Assembly (NCBI RefSeq): GCF_943169825.2
Contig: NZ_OW968402.1
Location: 1,674,001 to 1,738,000, forward strand
DNA length: 64,000 nucleotides
From: Varibaculum prostatecancerukia
GTDB taxonomy: Bacteria > Actinomycetota > Actinomycetes > Actinomycetales > Actinomycetaceae
Direction of reading: 5' to 3'
Both the position numbers and the translations under genes were made by a program. Position 1 is the first letter of the stretch, and the number at the start of each line of letters is the position of its first letter. The notes beneath the pieces are model-generated. The model was given only the letters and a program-made list of their open reading frames with translations. It was not told the DNA's origin and did not search any database. Shown here in pieces: positions 35,876-46,199 of the stretch.

Positions 35876-36871
35876 CTAGAAGGGGCGGGCAGCCATAACT
35901 GCGGTAAGAGCCGCCACTGCTTCACGTGGCACGACACCAACATCCGCCAGAGTATTGTATTCGTCGGTTTCGAGAACATTGTTGATAACCAAACGGCCCA
36001 ACAAATCGATGCTGAGCGCCTGGTTCTCTTGCGCGTATTCGAGGTCGCTGGCCACCAGAATGCCAGAACGAACAATTTTGTCCAAGATTTCTTCCGGCAC
36101 ATCCGAAAGACCGTACTTCTCCATTTCCTGGGAGGAAAGGCTGATGTATCCCTTTTCCAACAAATCTTCCAAGGTAAATCCAGCCACCTGTTCGATTGCG
36201 GCCATTGCGGAGGGGGATGCAAAACCGCTGGACATGATGGCGTGAAGCGCCTTGGGGTTGGTGAGATCCACCTGGTTGATAATCAAGTTGGTCAAGGAAC
36301 CGACTACATCTACCCCATCCCTGTTGTAGAGCCACTGGATATGTAGGCCGTACCATTCGGCCAGGAGGGAATGTGCCAGTGTCTTGGGATCGGAATCCTT
36401 GTTGATGAGATCGTCTTCTTGTAGCTGCCCAAAGGCGCTGGTTAGCACCTTTTGTAACCCTTCAAAACGAGCCGCGAAGTGGTCGTGTGCCGGGTGCACC
36501 TCGTTGGAAGCTTCCACCGACAACATACATTCCATTTCCACGATCGTGGGGTTAGAACTGAGCTCGGTAGAAAGTTCAGCGAAGGCATTAAAAACTTCGA
36601 AAGGCTGCATGTTACGCATAGCCTGAACATCGAAGTTGGAGCGATCCTCATAGCGCTCGATAACCGCCATGAGCAGGGCTTCTTTTGAGGGGAAGTGGTA
36701 GATAACCCCCGGGTGGGATATGCCAACACGGCGAGCCACATCGCGCATAGAGAGACCGTGGTAGCCAACTTCCGCAATCATATCTACAGTTGCGTCAAGT
36801 ATGGCTTCACGCCGAGCCACGCCACCGGCGTATGGTCCGCGTTCCCCGCTCTTATGTGCTGGTTTGGGCAC
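35876..36871 (-). CDS. TetR-family regulator with long C-terminal extension
   Basis: 331 aa from a GTG with GGGAGGGGG nine bases ahead. The N-terminal HTH is complete (REAILDATVDMIAEVGYHGLSMRDVARRVGISHPGVIYHFPSKEAL), then a ligand-binding helical domain to about residue 210. A further 120 residues (ITGMSS-like, PSAMAAIEQVAGFTLEDLLEKGYISLSS and on) are not part of usual TetR proteins of about 200 residues. The extension contains two similar helix-turn segments (LEDLLEKGYISL; LDKIVRSGILVASDLEYA). It probably represses its own promoter and the hydrolase gene downstream. Confidence 0.88.
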   Translation of the reverse strand: MPKPAHKSGERGPYAGGVARREAILDATVDMIAEVGYHGLSMRDVARRVGISHPGVIYHFPSKEALLMAVIERYEDRSNFDVQAMRNMQPFEVFNAFAELSTELSSNPTIVEMECMLSVEASNEVHPAHDHFAARFEGLQKVLTSAFGQLQEDDLINKDSDPKTLAHSLLAEWYGLHIQWLYNRDGVDVVGSLTNLIINQVDLTNPKALHAIMSSGFASPSAMAAIEQVAGFTLEDLLEKGYISLSSQEMEKYGLSDVPEEILDKIVRSGILVASDLEYAQENQALSIDLLGRLVINNVLETDEYNTLADVGVVPREAVAALTAVMAARPF

Positions 36872-37106
36872 CTGGGCATCCCCCTCCCGTTTGCCTATCG
36901 CCTATACTTTTTTCTACCACTGGGCATAAAAATACCCGAGCTCTATCCAGGATACAGTTTTTCTCCCCAAATCACCTAACAAATCGGCGATGATTTATAA
37001 CTGCTCCACCCGTATCCAAGCGCAATCGACCCCCCTATCGCCTGGAATTTTACACATTCCCGCTCAAATACCTTCACTAGCTGGTCTTTTAATGAAAATA
37101 GATATC

Positions 37107-37150
37107 AAAAAATGGTGCCGGAAGCTTATCTAGCTTCCGACACCATTTTT
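37107..37150 (-). terminator. Terminator of clpB
   Basis: A strong hairpin of about 18 bp with one mismatch lies 15 bp after the clpB stop, with six T on the minus strand. The A/T-rich ends would also let it act in the other direction. Confidence 0.9.
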
Positions 37151-37164
37151 ACGACTACCCGTCA

Positions 37165-39786
37165 TTAAATTAACAACAGGTGGAATCTTCCCGCCGGGGC
37201 GGCGTGCCCCTCCGGTACCGTCACCTTGATTTCGGCGCCGTCTTCCCACTTTCCAGCCAGAAGACCTTGCGCCAGCTGATCGCCAATTTCGGTTTGAATC
37301 AGGCGGCGCAGCGGGCGCGCCCCGAACGCCGGGTCATAGCCGCGATTAGCTAACCACTGCTTCGCGTCCTCGCTAACTACCAACTTCAGGCGGCGAGACG
37401 CTAGCCGCTCCATCACTTGCGCTAACTGCAGATCCACAATCTGGGCAAGCTGAGCCCGACTGAGCGGCTTGAAGATCAAAATCTCGTCAAGTCGATTCAA
37501 GAACTCCGGCCTAAAGTTGGCTTTCACTGCCTCTTTAACCAGACGTTCTTTCTCATCCTCGCTCATATCTTTCTCGGTCAGATACTGCGAGCCCAGGTTA
37601 GAGGTAAGCACCAAAATAGTGTTCCGAAAATCTACTACCCGACCTTGACCGTCAGTCAGTCGCCCATCGTCTAACACCTGCAGCAGCACGTGGAAGATTT
37701 CCGGATGCGCCTTTTCCACTTCGTCCAGCAGAATCACGCTGTAAGGACGCCTACGCACCGCTTCAGTCAGCTGACCGCCTTCTTCGTAGCCCACATAGCC
37801 GGGAGGGGCACCAATCAGGCGCGATACCGAGTGTTTCTCCCCGTATTCGCTCATATCGATGCGCACCATAGCGGCAGGGTCATCAAAGAGGAACGCCGCT
37901 AAGGACTTGGCAAGCTCGGTTTTCCCAACTCCGGTAGGCCCGAGGAAAAGGAAGGAACCGGTCGGCCGGTTGGGGTCAGACACCCCTGCCCGCGAGCGCC
38001 GCACCGCATCCGATACGGCTTGGACTGCCTGCTCTTGGCCGATTAGCCGTTTCCCGATCTCCGCCTCCATATGCAGCAGCTTGTCGGTTTCGGTTTGCAG
38101 CATTTTTCCGGTAGGAATACCCGTCCAAGACTCCACCACTTCGGCAACCTCGGTGGGGCCAACTTTTTCGACTACCATGGCGTCGGAGCCATCACTTTGC
38201 TGTTCCTGCTTTTCGGCGGCGGCGATCGCAGCTTGAATCTGGGGAATTTCCCCGTTCTGCAGCCGTCCCGCAGTTTCCCAATCGCCACTGCGCATCGCCC
38301 GCTCTAGCTGGGTGTTTAGCTTATCGAGTTGGGCGCGCAAATCCCCGACCTTATTGCGAGAGGCTTTTTCGGATTCCCAGCGCACATTTAGTTCATCCAA
38401 GACCTGTTGCTCTTTGGCGATCTCTGCGCGCAAATCTGCTAGGCGGGCCTTGCTCTGCTCATCTAAGCCTTCGCCCTCAGAGTCTGCCAGGTAGGCTTCT
38501 TCCATTTTCAGCCGGTCTACCTGACGCCGCTTTTCATCTACCTCCACCGGGCTCGAATCCAGCTCCATCCGTAGACGGGAAGCGGCCTCGTCAATCAGGT
38601 CTATAGCTTTATCCGGTAGGTTGCGGTCGGTGATATAACGATCCGAAAGTTTCGCCGCGGCCACCAGTGCCCCATCGGTAATCGTGACCTTGTGGTGCGC
38701 TTCGTATTTGGGGGCTATCCCGCGCAAAATCGCTACCGTATCCTCTACGCTAGGTTCTGCCACAAACACCTGTTGAAAGCGGCGTTCTAGGGCGGGATCT
38801 TTCTCGATGTTTTGTCGATACTCGTCCAAGGTGGTAGCCCCCACCATCCGCAGCTCGCCGCGCGCCAGCATGGGTTTAATCATGTTTCCGGCATCCATGG
38901 CGCCTTCAGATCCACCCCCGGCACCTACTACCGTGTGCAGCTCATCGATAAAGGTGATGACTTCCCCGCCGGCGTTCTTGATTTCCTCGAGGACGGCCTT
39001 GAGGCGTTCTTCGAACTCGCCACGATATTTTGCCCCCGCGACCATTGCCCCTAAATCTAGGCTAATCAGTTTCTTATTTTGCAAGGACTGGGGAACATCC
39101 CCGGCCACAATCCGCTGTGCCAGGCCCTCTACGACTGCGGTTTTACCTACCCCGGCCTCTCCGATTAGCACCGGGTTGTTCTTGGTGCGCCGCGAGAGTA
39201 CCTGGATAACCCGCCGGATTTCTTTGTCCCGTCCGATTACCGGATCTAATTTCCCGCTACGTGCCACCTCAGTGAGGTCGCGTCCGTATTTTTTCAAGGC
39301 TTGGAAAGAGGATTCCGGGTCTTGAGAAGTGACCGGGTCTTTACGAATTTCCTTTAGCTTGGCTCGCAAGCTATCTACGCTGGCACCCGCGCCCTTTAAC
39401 AGCTGAGTAACTGCCGTCTGACCTTCGGAGTCATCGGCGAGAGCGATTAGCAGATGCTCGGTGGATACGTATTCGTCGCCGAGTTCCCGCGCCAGATCGC
39501 CGGCCTTATTTATAACCCGGCGCATCGCCATTGAGGTTTGCACCTCGCCTACGCTGCTACCGGTGACGCTGGGAAGTCTTCCCATCAGGTGGTGCAGCGG
39601 CGCGTTAATTTGCTGGGTGCGATTAGGCACCACCGCTTCTAGAAGCGCAAACGCGATCGAGTCGGTTTGCCCTAGCAAAGCATTTAAAAGATGTTCCGGC
39701 TCTACCTGGGGGTTGTTATTGGCTTGCGCGGTTTGTACCGCATCCCCTAAGGCGGCCTGTGATTTTACTGTAAGTTTTGTTTCCAT
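37165..39786 (-). CDS. clpB: ATP-dependent disaggregase ClpB
   Basis: 873 aa with GGGAGG ahead of the ATG. It extracts proteins from aggregates together with DnaK. Two Clp N-terminal repeats (residues 1-150) precede AAA-1 with Walker A GEAGVGKT and Walker [11 protein letters not shown]. The middle coiled-coil domain (about 410-530, Glu/Lys/Arg-rich) that defines ClpB over ClpA/C is present. AAA-2 has Walker [17 protein letters not shown] and Walker [12 protein letters not shown]. There is no ClpP-binding loop signature. The HAIR operator at 39847-39873 lies upstream. Confidence 0.97.
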   Translation of the reverse strand: METKLTVKSQAALGDAVQTAQANNNPQVEPEHLLNALLGQTDSIAFALLEAVVPNRTQQINAPLHHLMGRLPSVTGSSVGEVQTSMAMRRVINKAGDLARELGDEYVSTEHLLIALADDSEGQTAVTQLLKGAGASVDSLRAKLKEIRKDPVTSQDPESSFQALKKYGRDLTEVARSGKLDPVIGRDKEIRRVIQVLSRRTKNNPVLIGEAGVGKTAVVEGLAQRIVAGDVPQSLQNKKLISLDLGAMVAGAKYRGEFEERLKAVLEEIKNAGGEVITFIDELHTVVGAGGGSEGAMDAGNMIKPMLARGELRMVGATTLDEYRQNIEKDPALERRFQQVFVAEPSVEDTVAILRGIAPKYEAHHKVTITDGALVAAAKLSDRYITDRNLPDKAIDLIDEAASRLRMELDSSPVEVDEKRRQVDRLKMEEAYLADSEGEGLDEQSKARLADLRAEIAKEQQVLDELNVRWESEKASRNKVGDLRAQLDKLNTQLERAMRSGDWETAGRLQNGEIPQIQAAIAAAEKQEQQSDGSDAMVVEKVGPTEVAEVVESWTGIPTGKMLQTETDKLLHMEAEIGKRLIGQEQAVQAVSDAVRRSRAGVSDPNRPTGSFLFLGPTGVGKTELAKSLAAFLFDDPAAMVRIDMSEYGEKHSVSRLIGAPPGYVGYEEGGQLTEAVRRRPYSVILLDEVEKAHPEIFHVLLQVLDDGRLTDGQGRVVDFRNTILVLTSNLGSQYLTEKDMSEDEKERLVKEAVKANFRPEFLNRLDEILIFKPLSRAQLAQIVDLQLAQVMERLASRRLKLVVSEDAKQWLANRGYDPAFGARPLRRLIQTEIGDQLAQGLLAGKWEDGAEIKVTVPEGHAAPAGRFHLLLI

Positions 39787-39846
39787 TTTTCCTCCCGTAT
39801 TCCCATCCGGGTGGGATGGGGTGTTGCTATTTAGTCCAACACCTCT

Positions 39847-39873
39847 AAAGTTGAGTTTATTCCACTCAACTTT
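39847..39873. promoter_or_regulatory. HAIR element (HspR operator) upstream of clpB
   Basis: The inverted repeat aaagttgagt, seven bases, actcaacttt matches the HspR consensus CTTGAGT-N7-ACTCAAG except at the outer base. The spacing is exactly seven. It sits about 60 bp before the clpB ATG. HspR (41163-41606), encoded nearby, should bind here and repress clpB when DnaK is free. Confidence 0.85.
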
Positions 39874-40001
39874 ATTTTTTGGGTTAACTACCTCACAAAA
39901 ACCATCCCTAGCCCAAGAAAGCTAGCACACCCGGAGGACGTGCGAAAACGAGTTGCTAAAAAGTCTCTGATTGCGCCCCAAACCCAGGACACTCCGGAAA
40001 A

Positions 40002-41126
40002 CTAGCGATAGTAGGAGTTAGTCATGAGAGCTTGTCGATTGTCCCGACCGCGTTTTACCGTCCAGATTATTCCCCAAATCAGCAAGCCGATACCTACAAA
40101 TCCCATAATCGTGGGGAGGATAAATGCCCAGACCAACAGGGTAAAGGTAACATTGGGAATCACGCTGATGGCGGTGATAGGGGCTTTATCGGGCTGGGCG
40201 CTCTTGCAATCAATCACCAGCTTCCCGCGAGAGTGCAGATTGTAACTGAACACCTCGTTGTTCTTTTCACTGCCGGCAGTGTCGGCGCTGAAATCTGCCC
40301 CCGCATCGGTTTCGGAAATAAGTTCCTGACCGTTGAAGGTAGTTTTACAAGTAACCTCAGTATCTTCTGGCACCTCTACCAGCACTATGGTGCGCCCGTG
40401 ATAATCATCTTCACGGGTGATGACGCTATCGCCACTGTGCCTTTCCATACCGGCGCTGATATTAACTCCATACCCGACTAGCATTCCGATGCAGGTTATC
40501 GGGGCGAGGACGATCATCAAGATGATCCCCAGCACCAACGTAGCAATGGGCACTGCTTGGGATTTTCTTTCCGGACGCGGAGTTACCGGGTCATTGCTAA
40601 GGCCGGAAAAACTGCCCGGTCCCATATCTCCCGGTCCGCCTGATTGGGGCATTCCCGAGGGCGCGTTCCAATTCGTGCTCCCCTCATATCCAGGCGGGGT
40701 GGGAAAATTATTTCCTGCTGGGGAAGGACTTTGCGGTTGCGGGTAAGAGTTGGCACCTGTATAACCACCTGCGGCTTGCCCATAAGAAGGCTGAGAGGCG
40801 GGAGGCTGCGGAAAGTTATTACCGCCATTATTTTGGGCACCAAAGTCATGGTGAACGTTAGGTTCAATTCCAGAACCAAAACTATTTTGCTCACCAAGGT
40901 TATTTTGCGGAGGATTTCCAGGAAAAGCCGCAAAATTATTGCCGCTATCCCGGTTAAGGGGTTCTTGCTCCGCCGCCTGCTCCGGGGAGGAAACCGGCTG
41001 CTGAGATGAGGACGGCGAGGCAGCTTGGCGCTGTTCGGCAGGACTTCCAGAGTAAAGTTTCCCGTCTAGCACCCATTGTTCTTGCTCGCTCGAGTTAGCG
41101 CCGTACCTATTTGGAGTTTCGTTCAT
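40002..41126 (-). CDS. Pro/Gln-rich membrane protein, last gene of dnaK operon
   Basis: 374 aa from the ATG at 41126 (GGGAG ahead). The N-terminal half (1-190) is unstructured and rich in Asn, Gln, Pro, Ser and Gly. A helix near 195-220 (IATLVLGIILMIVLAPITCIGMLVGYG) and another near 330-355 (LLVWAFILPTIMGFVGIGLLIWGIIW) flank an extracellular-looking domain of about 110 residues. That domain has several acidic and aromatic residues and a cysteine pair. I do not recognise a family with confidence. It lies 36 bp after hspR with no terminator between, so it is probably transcribed with dnaK-grpE-dnaJ-hspR. Confidence 0.7.
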   Translation of the reverse strand: MNETPNRYGANSSEQEQWVLDGKLYSGSPAEQRQAASPSSSQQPVSSPEQAAEQEPLNRDSGNNFAAFPGNPPQNNLGEQNSFGSGIEPNVHHDFGAQNNGGNNFPQPPASQPSYGQAAGGYTGANSYPQPQSPSPAGNNFPTPPGYEGSTNWNAPSGMPQSGGPGDMGPGSFSGLSNDPVTPRPERKSQAVPIATLVLGIILMIVLAPITCIGMLVGYGVNISAGMERHSGDSVITREDDYHGRTIVLVEVPEDTEVTCKTTFNGQELISETDAGADFSADTAGSEKNNEVFSYNLHSRGKLVIDCKSAQPDKAPITAISVIPNVTFTLLVWAFILPTIMGFVGIGLLIWGIIWTVKRGRDNRQALMTNSYYR

Positions 41127-41162
41127 CGTTTCTCCCTTGCCTAGTTTCCTCAATTGTAAGGG

Positions 41163-41606
41163 CTAGCATCGATTTTCACCCCAAATAACTATTTGTCCTG
41201 GTAGATAGGGCACAAGCTCCTGTCCAGACACCCGCCGCGATCCTGGGAACTTAGTCAAGGGAGAAACTTCCCCAGTAGGAGCAGCGGAAAATACCCTGCC
41301 ACGTCCTCGTTCATAAATAGCGATCCGCTGACGCAAACGCTCATTTTCAGCCGCCAAGCGGGCAGCAGCACGTTGCAACTCTAGCACCCGCTTAATGCCT
41401 GCCAGGTTAATACCCTCTTCTTGGGAAAGACGCTGCACTTCTCGCAGTTCCGCAATATCTTCGGCGCTATAACGCCGCCCTCGCCCCTTAGTGCGCTTAG
41501 GGATAACTAGTCCGATGCGATCGTATTGCCGCAGAGTTTGCGGATGCATCCCCGCTAGCTCTGCGGCCACCGAAATCACATAGAGCGTTTCAACCGTGGC
41601 AGTCAT
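41163..41606 (-). CDS. hspR: Heat-shock repressor HspR (MerR family)
   Basis: 147 aa. The MerR-type winged helix is complete: YVISVAAELAGMHPQTLRQYDRIGLV, then GRGRRYSAEDIAEL. A C-terminal coiled-coil segment (AAARLAAENERLRQRI) follows. It binds HAIR sites in the presence of DnaK as co-repressor, giving feedback on chaperone level (known in Streptomyces and Mycobacterium). It overlaps the dnaJ stop by one base (41606), so they are translationally coupled. HAIR sites are found at dnaK and clpB. Confidence 0.95.
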   Translation of the reverse strand: MTATVETLYVISVAAELAGMHPQTLRQYDRIGLVIPKRTKGRGRRYSAEDIAELREVQRLSQEEGINLAGIKRVLELQRAAARLAAENERLRQRIAIYERGRGRVFSAAPTGEVSPLTKFPGSRRVSGQELVPYLPGQIVIWGENRC

Positions 41607-42613
41607 TATTGCCTCTCAAGCTGACTGCGGGGGTTAAAATCCGGGTGATCGGCGCGAATCGCTTCGCCTAGCTGCTGGGCAATATCCACTACCCGACTAG
41701 AAGGTTTGCGCGGATTCACTATCCGTACCGTGGCCACCACGTCTAATCCCTCTAGACCTTTGCCGCGCAAGCGCAGCTTGGTACCACTGTCGGCTCCGGC
41801 AGGTATCTTGATAGTTGCCTGTTTACCGCCAAGCAGGGGCACTTTAACTTTGGCGCCCGCAAGTGCTTCGGCAGCGGTCACTGGCAGCTGCATTTGTAGG
41901 GCTTTACCGTCAAAGGAATACAACGGATCGGGAGTAACGTGAACTGTCACTACCAGGTCACCGTTTCCTCGCGGCCCCGGCCGCCCTTTACCGCGCAGCC
42001 GCAGTTTTTTACCATCGCGGATCTTACTAGGAATCCGCACGGTCATACTCTTGCCATCTACCGTCAGCTTCATAGTGCTGCCCGCCATAGCAGTCCGAAA
42101 ATCCAAGGTAACTTCGGCAGCTAAATCTTTACCTTTGCCACCATTGGAAAAACCGTCAGAAGTCGCGCCGAAAGCCCCGGATGCCCCGAAGCTGCCGCGA
42201 CCGCCTCCGGAAAACAGCGAACCAAGCATGGAGCCAAGGTCGCCGTCACCCAAGTTGATCCTAGCGGAGCCGCCTCCGGGAGCGGTTCCGCCCCCAAACA
42301 TAGAGGCGAATACGTCGTCGAAGCCTCCGGCCCCACCATGACCTCCGGTGGGGCCTGCGTTGAAACGCGCACCACCGCCTGCCATAGCGCGAATAGCGTC
42401 GTATTGACGTTTTTGTTCCGGATCAGACAGTACCTGATAGGCCTCTCCGATTGCCTTAAACTTGTCTTCGGCAGCCTGGTCACCAGGGTTTTGATCCGGG
42501 TGATATTTGCGTGCCAATTTTCGGTAAGCCTTCTTTATTTCGGCCTGATCTGCCTTTTTCGATATTCCCAGGGTGCGATAAAAATCTTTTGCTACCCAAT
42601 CTTGTCCGGCCAT
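41606..42613 (-). CDS. dnaJ: DnaJ-type co-chaperone without zinc fingers
   Basis: 335 aa. The J domain (residues 8-75) has the essential HPD in [10 protein letters not shown] Gly/Phe-rich stretch follows to about 165, then the two beta-sandwich substrate domains ([33 protein letters not shown]). No cysteine is present anywhere, so the four CxxCxGxG zinc motifs of classical DnaJ are absent. It resembles CbpA-type proteins in that respect, although its position in the dnaK operon is that of DnaJ. It stimulates DnaK ATPase. Confidence 0.9.
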   Translation of the reverse strand: MAGQDWVAKDFYRTLGISKKADQAEIKKAYRKLARKYHPDQNPGDQAAEDKFKAIGEAYQVLSDPEQKRQYDAIRAMAGGGARFNAGPTGGHGGAGGFDDVFASMFGGGTAPGGGSARINLGDGDLGSMLGSLFSGGGRGSFGASGAFGATSDGFSNGGKGKDLAAEVTLDFRTAMAGSTMKLTVDGKSMTVRIPSKIRDGKKLRLRGKGRPGPRGNGDLVVTVHVTPDPLYSFDGKALQMQLPVTAAEALAGAKVKVPLLGGKQATIKIPAGADSGTKLRLRGKGLEGLDVVATVRIVNPRKPSSRVVDIAQQLGEAIRADHPDFNPRSQLERQ

Positions 42614-42634
42614 GAATGCTCACCTCCTTAATCC

Positions 42635-43378
42635 CTAATCCGGGTTATTTACTATTACTTTTGTTGCCCGCAGTACCTGATCGCCCACTTTGTATCCGGG
42701 CTGGAGCACCTGGGCGATGCTGGGTTCCCCCGCCCCGCCACTTTGCGCCATCATGGCTTCGTGTACGTTGGGGTCAAACTCATCCCCGTTATTGCCATAG
42801 CGCGTTAAACCAAAGTTGGTTTCTAGGGTGTTCTCCAATTTGTTAGCGATCGATTCGAAGGGGCCTTGCAATTCGCCGGCCTCTCGCGCCGCCTGCACGT
42901 CATCCAGCACACTTAGCAGCACCTGCAACACCGCTTTTTGCCCATCTGTTCGGTGGGCAGACATCTCAGTTTTGCTGCGCTTGACATAGCCGGAGTATTC
43001 CTGCTGCAAGTTATAGGTTTCGGCTCTTGCCCGGGCTAGCTGTTCTTCTAACTCAGCTACCTGGGCTTTAAGCTGTTCTACCTGAGCATTTGCGTCCTCA
43101 GGCTCGGCTTCTTCAGCCGCGCTGCCTTCTGCTGGCACGGCTTCGGGATCGCTATCGATTTCTTCGCCCAGACGCGCAGCTAAATCTGCAAAAGCCGCGT
43201 TTTCATCCTGCTTATCGGCTTCTTCCGGTTTAGCGCTGGCAACCGGCTCTGACTGCACAGAGGCGTCCGAGCTGACCGGTGCTGACTGTTCCGGAATACC
43301 GGTATTTTGAAGATCCGAAGCCTGCGAGGCGGAAGCATCCGCCTGATTTTCTAATTCTGGATCCGAAGTGGGATGCAT
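42635..43378 (-). CDS. grpE: Nucleotide exchange factor GrpE
   Basis: About 247 aa from the ATG at 43378; a GTG at 43390 is also possible, with GGAGG 12 bases ahead, while AAGGTG lies before the ATG. The first ~90 residues are acidic and Ala/Gln/Glu-rich, longer than in E. coli. Long helix residues (EQLKAQVAELEEQLARARAETYNLQQEYSGYVKRSK) and the beta-rich C-terminus (NFGLTRYGNNGDEFDPNVHEAMM) are conserved. It releases ADP from DnaK. Confidence 0.95.
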   Translation of the reverse strand: MHPTSDPELENQADASASQASDLQNTGIPEQSAPVSSDASVQSEPVASAKPEEADKQDENAAFADLAARLGEEIDSDPEAVPAEGSAAEEAEPEDANAQVEQLKAQVAELEEQLARARAETYNLQQEYSGYVKRSKTEMSAHRTDGQKAVLQVLLSVLDDVQAAREAGELQGPFESIANKLENTLETNFGLTRYGNNGDEFDPNVHEAMMAQSGGAGEPSIAQVLQPGYKVGDQVLRATKVIVNNPD

Positions 43379-43495
43379 TGGGTCTTTCACCTTGATCTTT
43401 ATCCTCCGTTTCCCATTTTGCTCTTCCAAAATTCTTCCTCCTGCCGGTGGGGCGCCCACTTTCGCGAGCGCCCCAGACAGCTTGAGACTAAAGAG

Positions 43496-45370
43496 TTACT
43501 TGTCTTCGTCCTCGTCATCGACCACTTCCGCGTCGATTACGTCATCCTCGGCTCCGGCACCAGCATCCTCAGCGGAGGCGCCAGACTCTGCCTGGCTTTG
43601 CGCCGCCTCGGCCTGAGTTTGCGCATAGAGGGTTTCCCCAATCTTCTGCGACTTGGTATTGAGTTCTTCCATCGCAGTCTTCACGGCCTCGATGTCTTCA
43701 CCTTCCAAAGCCTTCTTGACCTTGTCGGAGGCTTCACGTACCTCTTTGGCGATTTCCTCGGGCAGTTTCTCGGCGTTATCTTTCAGCAGCTTCTCGATCG
43801 AGTAAACCGTCTGTTCCGCCGAGTTACGCAAATCGGCTTCTTCGCGCCGCTTCTGATCCTCTTCCGCGTGCGCTTCGGCCTCTTTAACCATGCGGTCGAT
43901 CTCGTCCTTAGAAAGCGCGGAACCTCCAGAAATAGTCATCGACTGTTCCTTATTGGTGTTCTGGTCTTTCGCCGAGACGTGCACAATCCCGTTGGTGTCA
44001 ATATCGAAAGTGACCTCGATCCGGGGAACCCCCATAGGCGCGGGCAAAATCCCGGTGAGCTGGAAAGTTCCCAGCGACTTGTTATCGCGGGTAAAGGTAC
44101 GTTCACCCTGGAATACCTGGATTAGCACCGAATCCTGATTATCTTCCGCAGTAGAGAAAATCTCCGAATGCTTAGTAGGAATCGCGCTATTGCGCTTAAT
44201 CAAGGTGGTCATTACCCCGCCCTTGGTTTCAATTCCCAGCGACAGGGGGGTGACGTCAATCAGGAGGACGTCGCTGCGGTCTCCCTGGATAATCCCGGTT
44301 TGCAGGGCGGCACCGCTGGCCACCACTTCGTCGGGGTTAACCGACTTATTGGCTTCTTTTCCGTCGGTCAGGGACTTTACCATATCGGCTACTGCCGGCA
44401 TCCGGGTAGAACCACCCACCAGCACTACGTGGTCAATATCGGATACGTGAATCTTGGCGTCTGCAATTACCTGTTCGAAGGGCTTGCGGGTGCGTTCTAG
44501 GAGATCCTGGGTCATTTCCTCGAAACGGGCGCGAGTTAGACGCTCATCAAGGTGAACCGGGCCAGACTCGGCCATTGACAGATACTGCAAAGAAATCTGA
44601 GTGGAGGTAGCCGAAGACAGTTCCTTCTTGGCCTGCTCCGCAGCATCGCGTAGACGCTGAATTGCGATCTTGTCGTTCGACAAATCCACACCGGTATTGG
44701 TCTTAACTGTGCCAATCAACCAATCCACGATTCGCTGATCCCAATCGTCACCACCGAGGCGGTTATCCCCGTTAGTGGCGCGCACCTCGATAGTGGAAAA
44801 GCCGTCCTCATCCTTCATTACTTCCAGCAAGGAAACGTCGAAAGTACCGCCACCGAGGTCGAAGACCAAAATGGATTCGTCCTTTTCGCTCTTTTCCAAG
44901 CCGTAAGCCAAGGCGGCGGCAGTCGGCTCGTTTACCAGACGCAGTACGTTTAGTCCCGCGATTTTACCGGCATCTTTGGTGGCCTGGCGCTGCGCATCGT
45001 TGAAGTAGGCAGGCACGGTGATTACCGCGTCCTGTACCGAGTCCCCCAAGTATTCTTCGGCGTCTTTCTTCAGTTTGCCCAAAATAAAGGCGCTGATCTG
45101 CTGAGGGTTGTATTCCTTATCATCAATTTTTACTTTCCAGGAGCTATCTCCCATGTGGCGCTTCACCGAGGCGATGGTGCGATCCACGTTAGTCACCGCC
45201 TGCCGTTTGGCCACCTCTCCTACCAGGACTTCCCCGGCCTTGGAGAATGCCACCACCGAGGGGGTGGTGCGCTGACCTTCAGCATTAGCGATAATAGTGG
45301 GCTGCCCCCCTTCTAGAACCGCAATCGCGGAGTTGGTGGTGCCCAAGTCAATACCTACTGCACGTGCCAT
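43496..45370 (-). CDS. dnaK: Molecular chaperone DnaK (Hsp70)
   Basis: 624 aa, full length. The actin-like ATPase domain ([44 protein letters not shown]) is followed by the substrate domain ([14 protein letters not shown]) and a lid. The C-terminus is acidic ([15 protein letters not shown]), as usual. It is the first gene of the operon dnaK-grpE-dnaJ-hspR. Two HAIR elements lie upstream, so it should be induced by heat or unfolding stress. Confidence 0.98.
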   Translation of the reverse strand: MARAVGIDLGTTNSAIAVLEGGQPTIIANAEGQRTTPSVVAFSKAGEVLVGEVAKRQAVTNVDRTIASVKRHMGDSSWKVKIDDKEYNPQQISAFILGKLKKDAEEYLGDSVQDAVITVPAYFNDAQRQATKDAGKIAGLNVLRLVNEPTAAALAYGLEKSEKDESILVFDLGGGTFDVSLLEVMKDEDGFSTIEVRATNGDNRLGGDDWDQRIVDWLIGTVKTNTGVDLSNDKIAIQRLRDAAEQAKKELSSATSTQISLQYLSMAESGPVHLDERLTRARFEEMTQDLLERTRKPFEQVIADAKIHVSDIDHVVLVGGSTRMPAVADMVKSLTDGKEANKSVNPDEVVASGAALQTGIIQGDRSDVLLIDVTPLSLGIETKGGVMTTLIKRNSAIPTKHSEIFSTAEDNQDSVLIQVFQGERTFTRDNKSLGTFQLTGILPAPMGVPRIEVTFDIDTNGIVHVSAKDQNTNKEQSMTISGGSALSKDEIDRMVKEAEAHAEEDQKRREEADLRNSAEQTVYSIEKLLKDNAEKLPEEIAKEVREASDKVKKALEGEDIEAVKTAMEELNTKSQKIGETLYAQTQAEAAQSQAESGASAEDAGAGAEDDVIDAEVVDDEDEDK

Positions 45371-45472
45371 AGTTTCTTCCTTCCTACAAATTTATTTAGT
45401 CTTTTTAGCTCTAGGTTCTGGCGGCTGACGCCCGACAGTTTCAGTCTTCGCAACTTCCGCCGAGATTCCATA

Positions 45473-45499
45473 AACCTTGAGCCTTACGCACTCAAGGTT
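45473..45499. promoter_or_regulatory. HAIR element 1 upstream of dnaK
   Basis: CTTGAGC, seven bases, ACTCAAG: an almost perfect HspR site, extended to aaccttgag/ctcaaggtt. It covers the putative -10 (45495-45500) of a minus-strand promoter whose -35 is TTGATA (45517-45522, spacing 16). Binding would block RNA polymerase. Confidence 0.88.
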
Positions 45500-45537
45500 A
45501 TCAAATCCTGAGGAACTATCAAGCCAAATCCCTAAAA

Positions 45538-45558
45538 CCTGAGTCTACTTAACTCAAC
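45538..45558. promoter_or_regulatory. HAIR element 2 upstream of dnaK
   Basis: CTGAGT, seven bases (ctactta), ACTCAA: one mismatch in the left half. Its centre lies about 62 bp upstream of element 1. Tandem HAIR sites at dnaK are known in Streptomyces. The rest of the dnaK-to-acetyltransferase gap (45371-45767) is unremarkable. Confidence 0.75.
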
Positions 45559-45767
45559 TCCGTAAACCCGACTTTTATTCCCCCGCCTCCGAAATTTTTT
45601 CCAAAAATTTAGAAAATCTCCTTTACCTGCACTTTTAGTTTCGGAGGGGATGGATGGGGCGCAAGTTTTCCCGAAGAAACCCCAGCTGTGGGGATTACAC
45701 TTTCCAAATTGCGCTTTCAGCGTATATGTTTCTTAAGTAGGATTTTTCCGAAGATAAAGGAGCAATC

Positions 45768-46199
45768 ATGGCAGTCGAACTGGTCGAAGAGTTCAGCGAG
45801 GAACTTGTAGAGGCATTTTCGCGCCTTATCCCCCAGCTTTCACAATCCGCTAAACAGCTAAGTGCCGAACAGATCAAAGACTTCTGCGAACAAGATGGAG
45901 TTTACCTGCTAGTTTTCCGCTCCGAAGAAGGCAAGATTTTAGGGATGCTCTCTTTGGCAACCTTCAAGATTCCCACCGGAAAACGCGCCTGGATTGAGGA
46001 CGTGGTCGTGGATTCGGCTGCCCGCGGTCACGGAGCCGGCCAAAAACTAGTTGAGGCTGCAGTAGTTCACGCCAAGAAGGTCGGGGCAAAAACCGTGGAT
46101 CTTACTTCCCGCCCCTCGCGCGAAGCCGCCAACCGCCTCTATCGGCGCTGCGGTTTCAAGCAGCGGGAAACCAACGTTTATCGCTACGCTGATAACTAG
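45768..46199 (+). CDS. GNAT-family N-acetyltransferase
   Basis: 143 aa with AAAGGAGC ahead of the ATG. The acetyl-CoA-binding motif A is clear in WIEDVVVDSAARGHGAGQKLVEAAVVHA (RGxGxG/A). Motif B is present as KTVDLTSRPSREAANRLYRRCGFKQRETNVYRY. Alternating beta segments before it complete the fold. The acceptor (protein N-terminus, antibiotic or metabolite) is unknown. It is transcribed away from dnaK and is probably monocistronic. Confidence 0.9.
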   Translation: MAVELVEEFSEELVEAFSRLIPQLSQSAKQLSAEQIKDFCEQDGVYLLVFRSEEGKILGMLSLATFKIPTGKRAWIEDVVVDSAARGHGAGQKLVEAAVVHAKKVGAKTVDLTSRPSREAANRLYRRCGFKQRETNVYRYADN

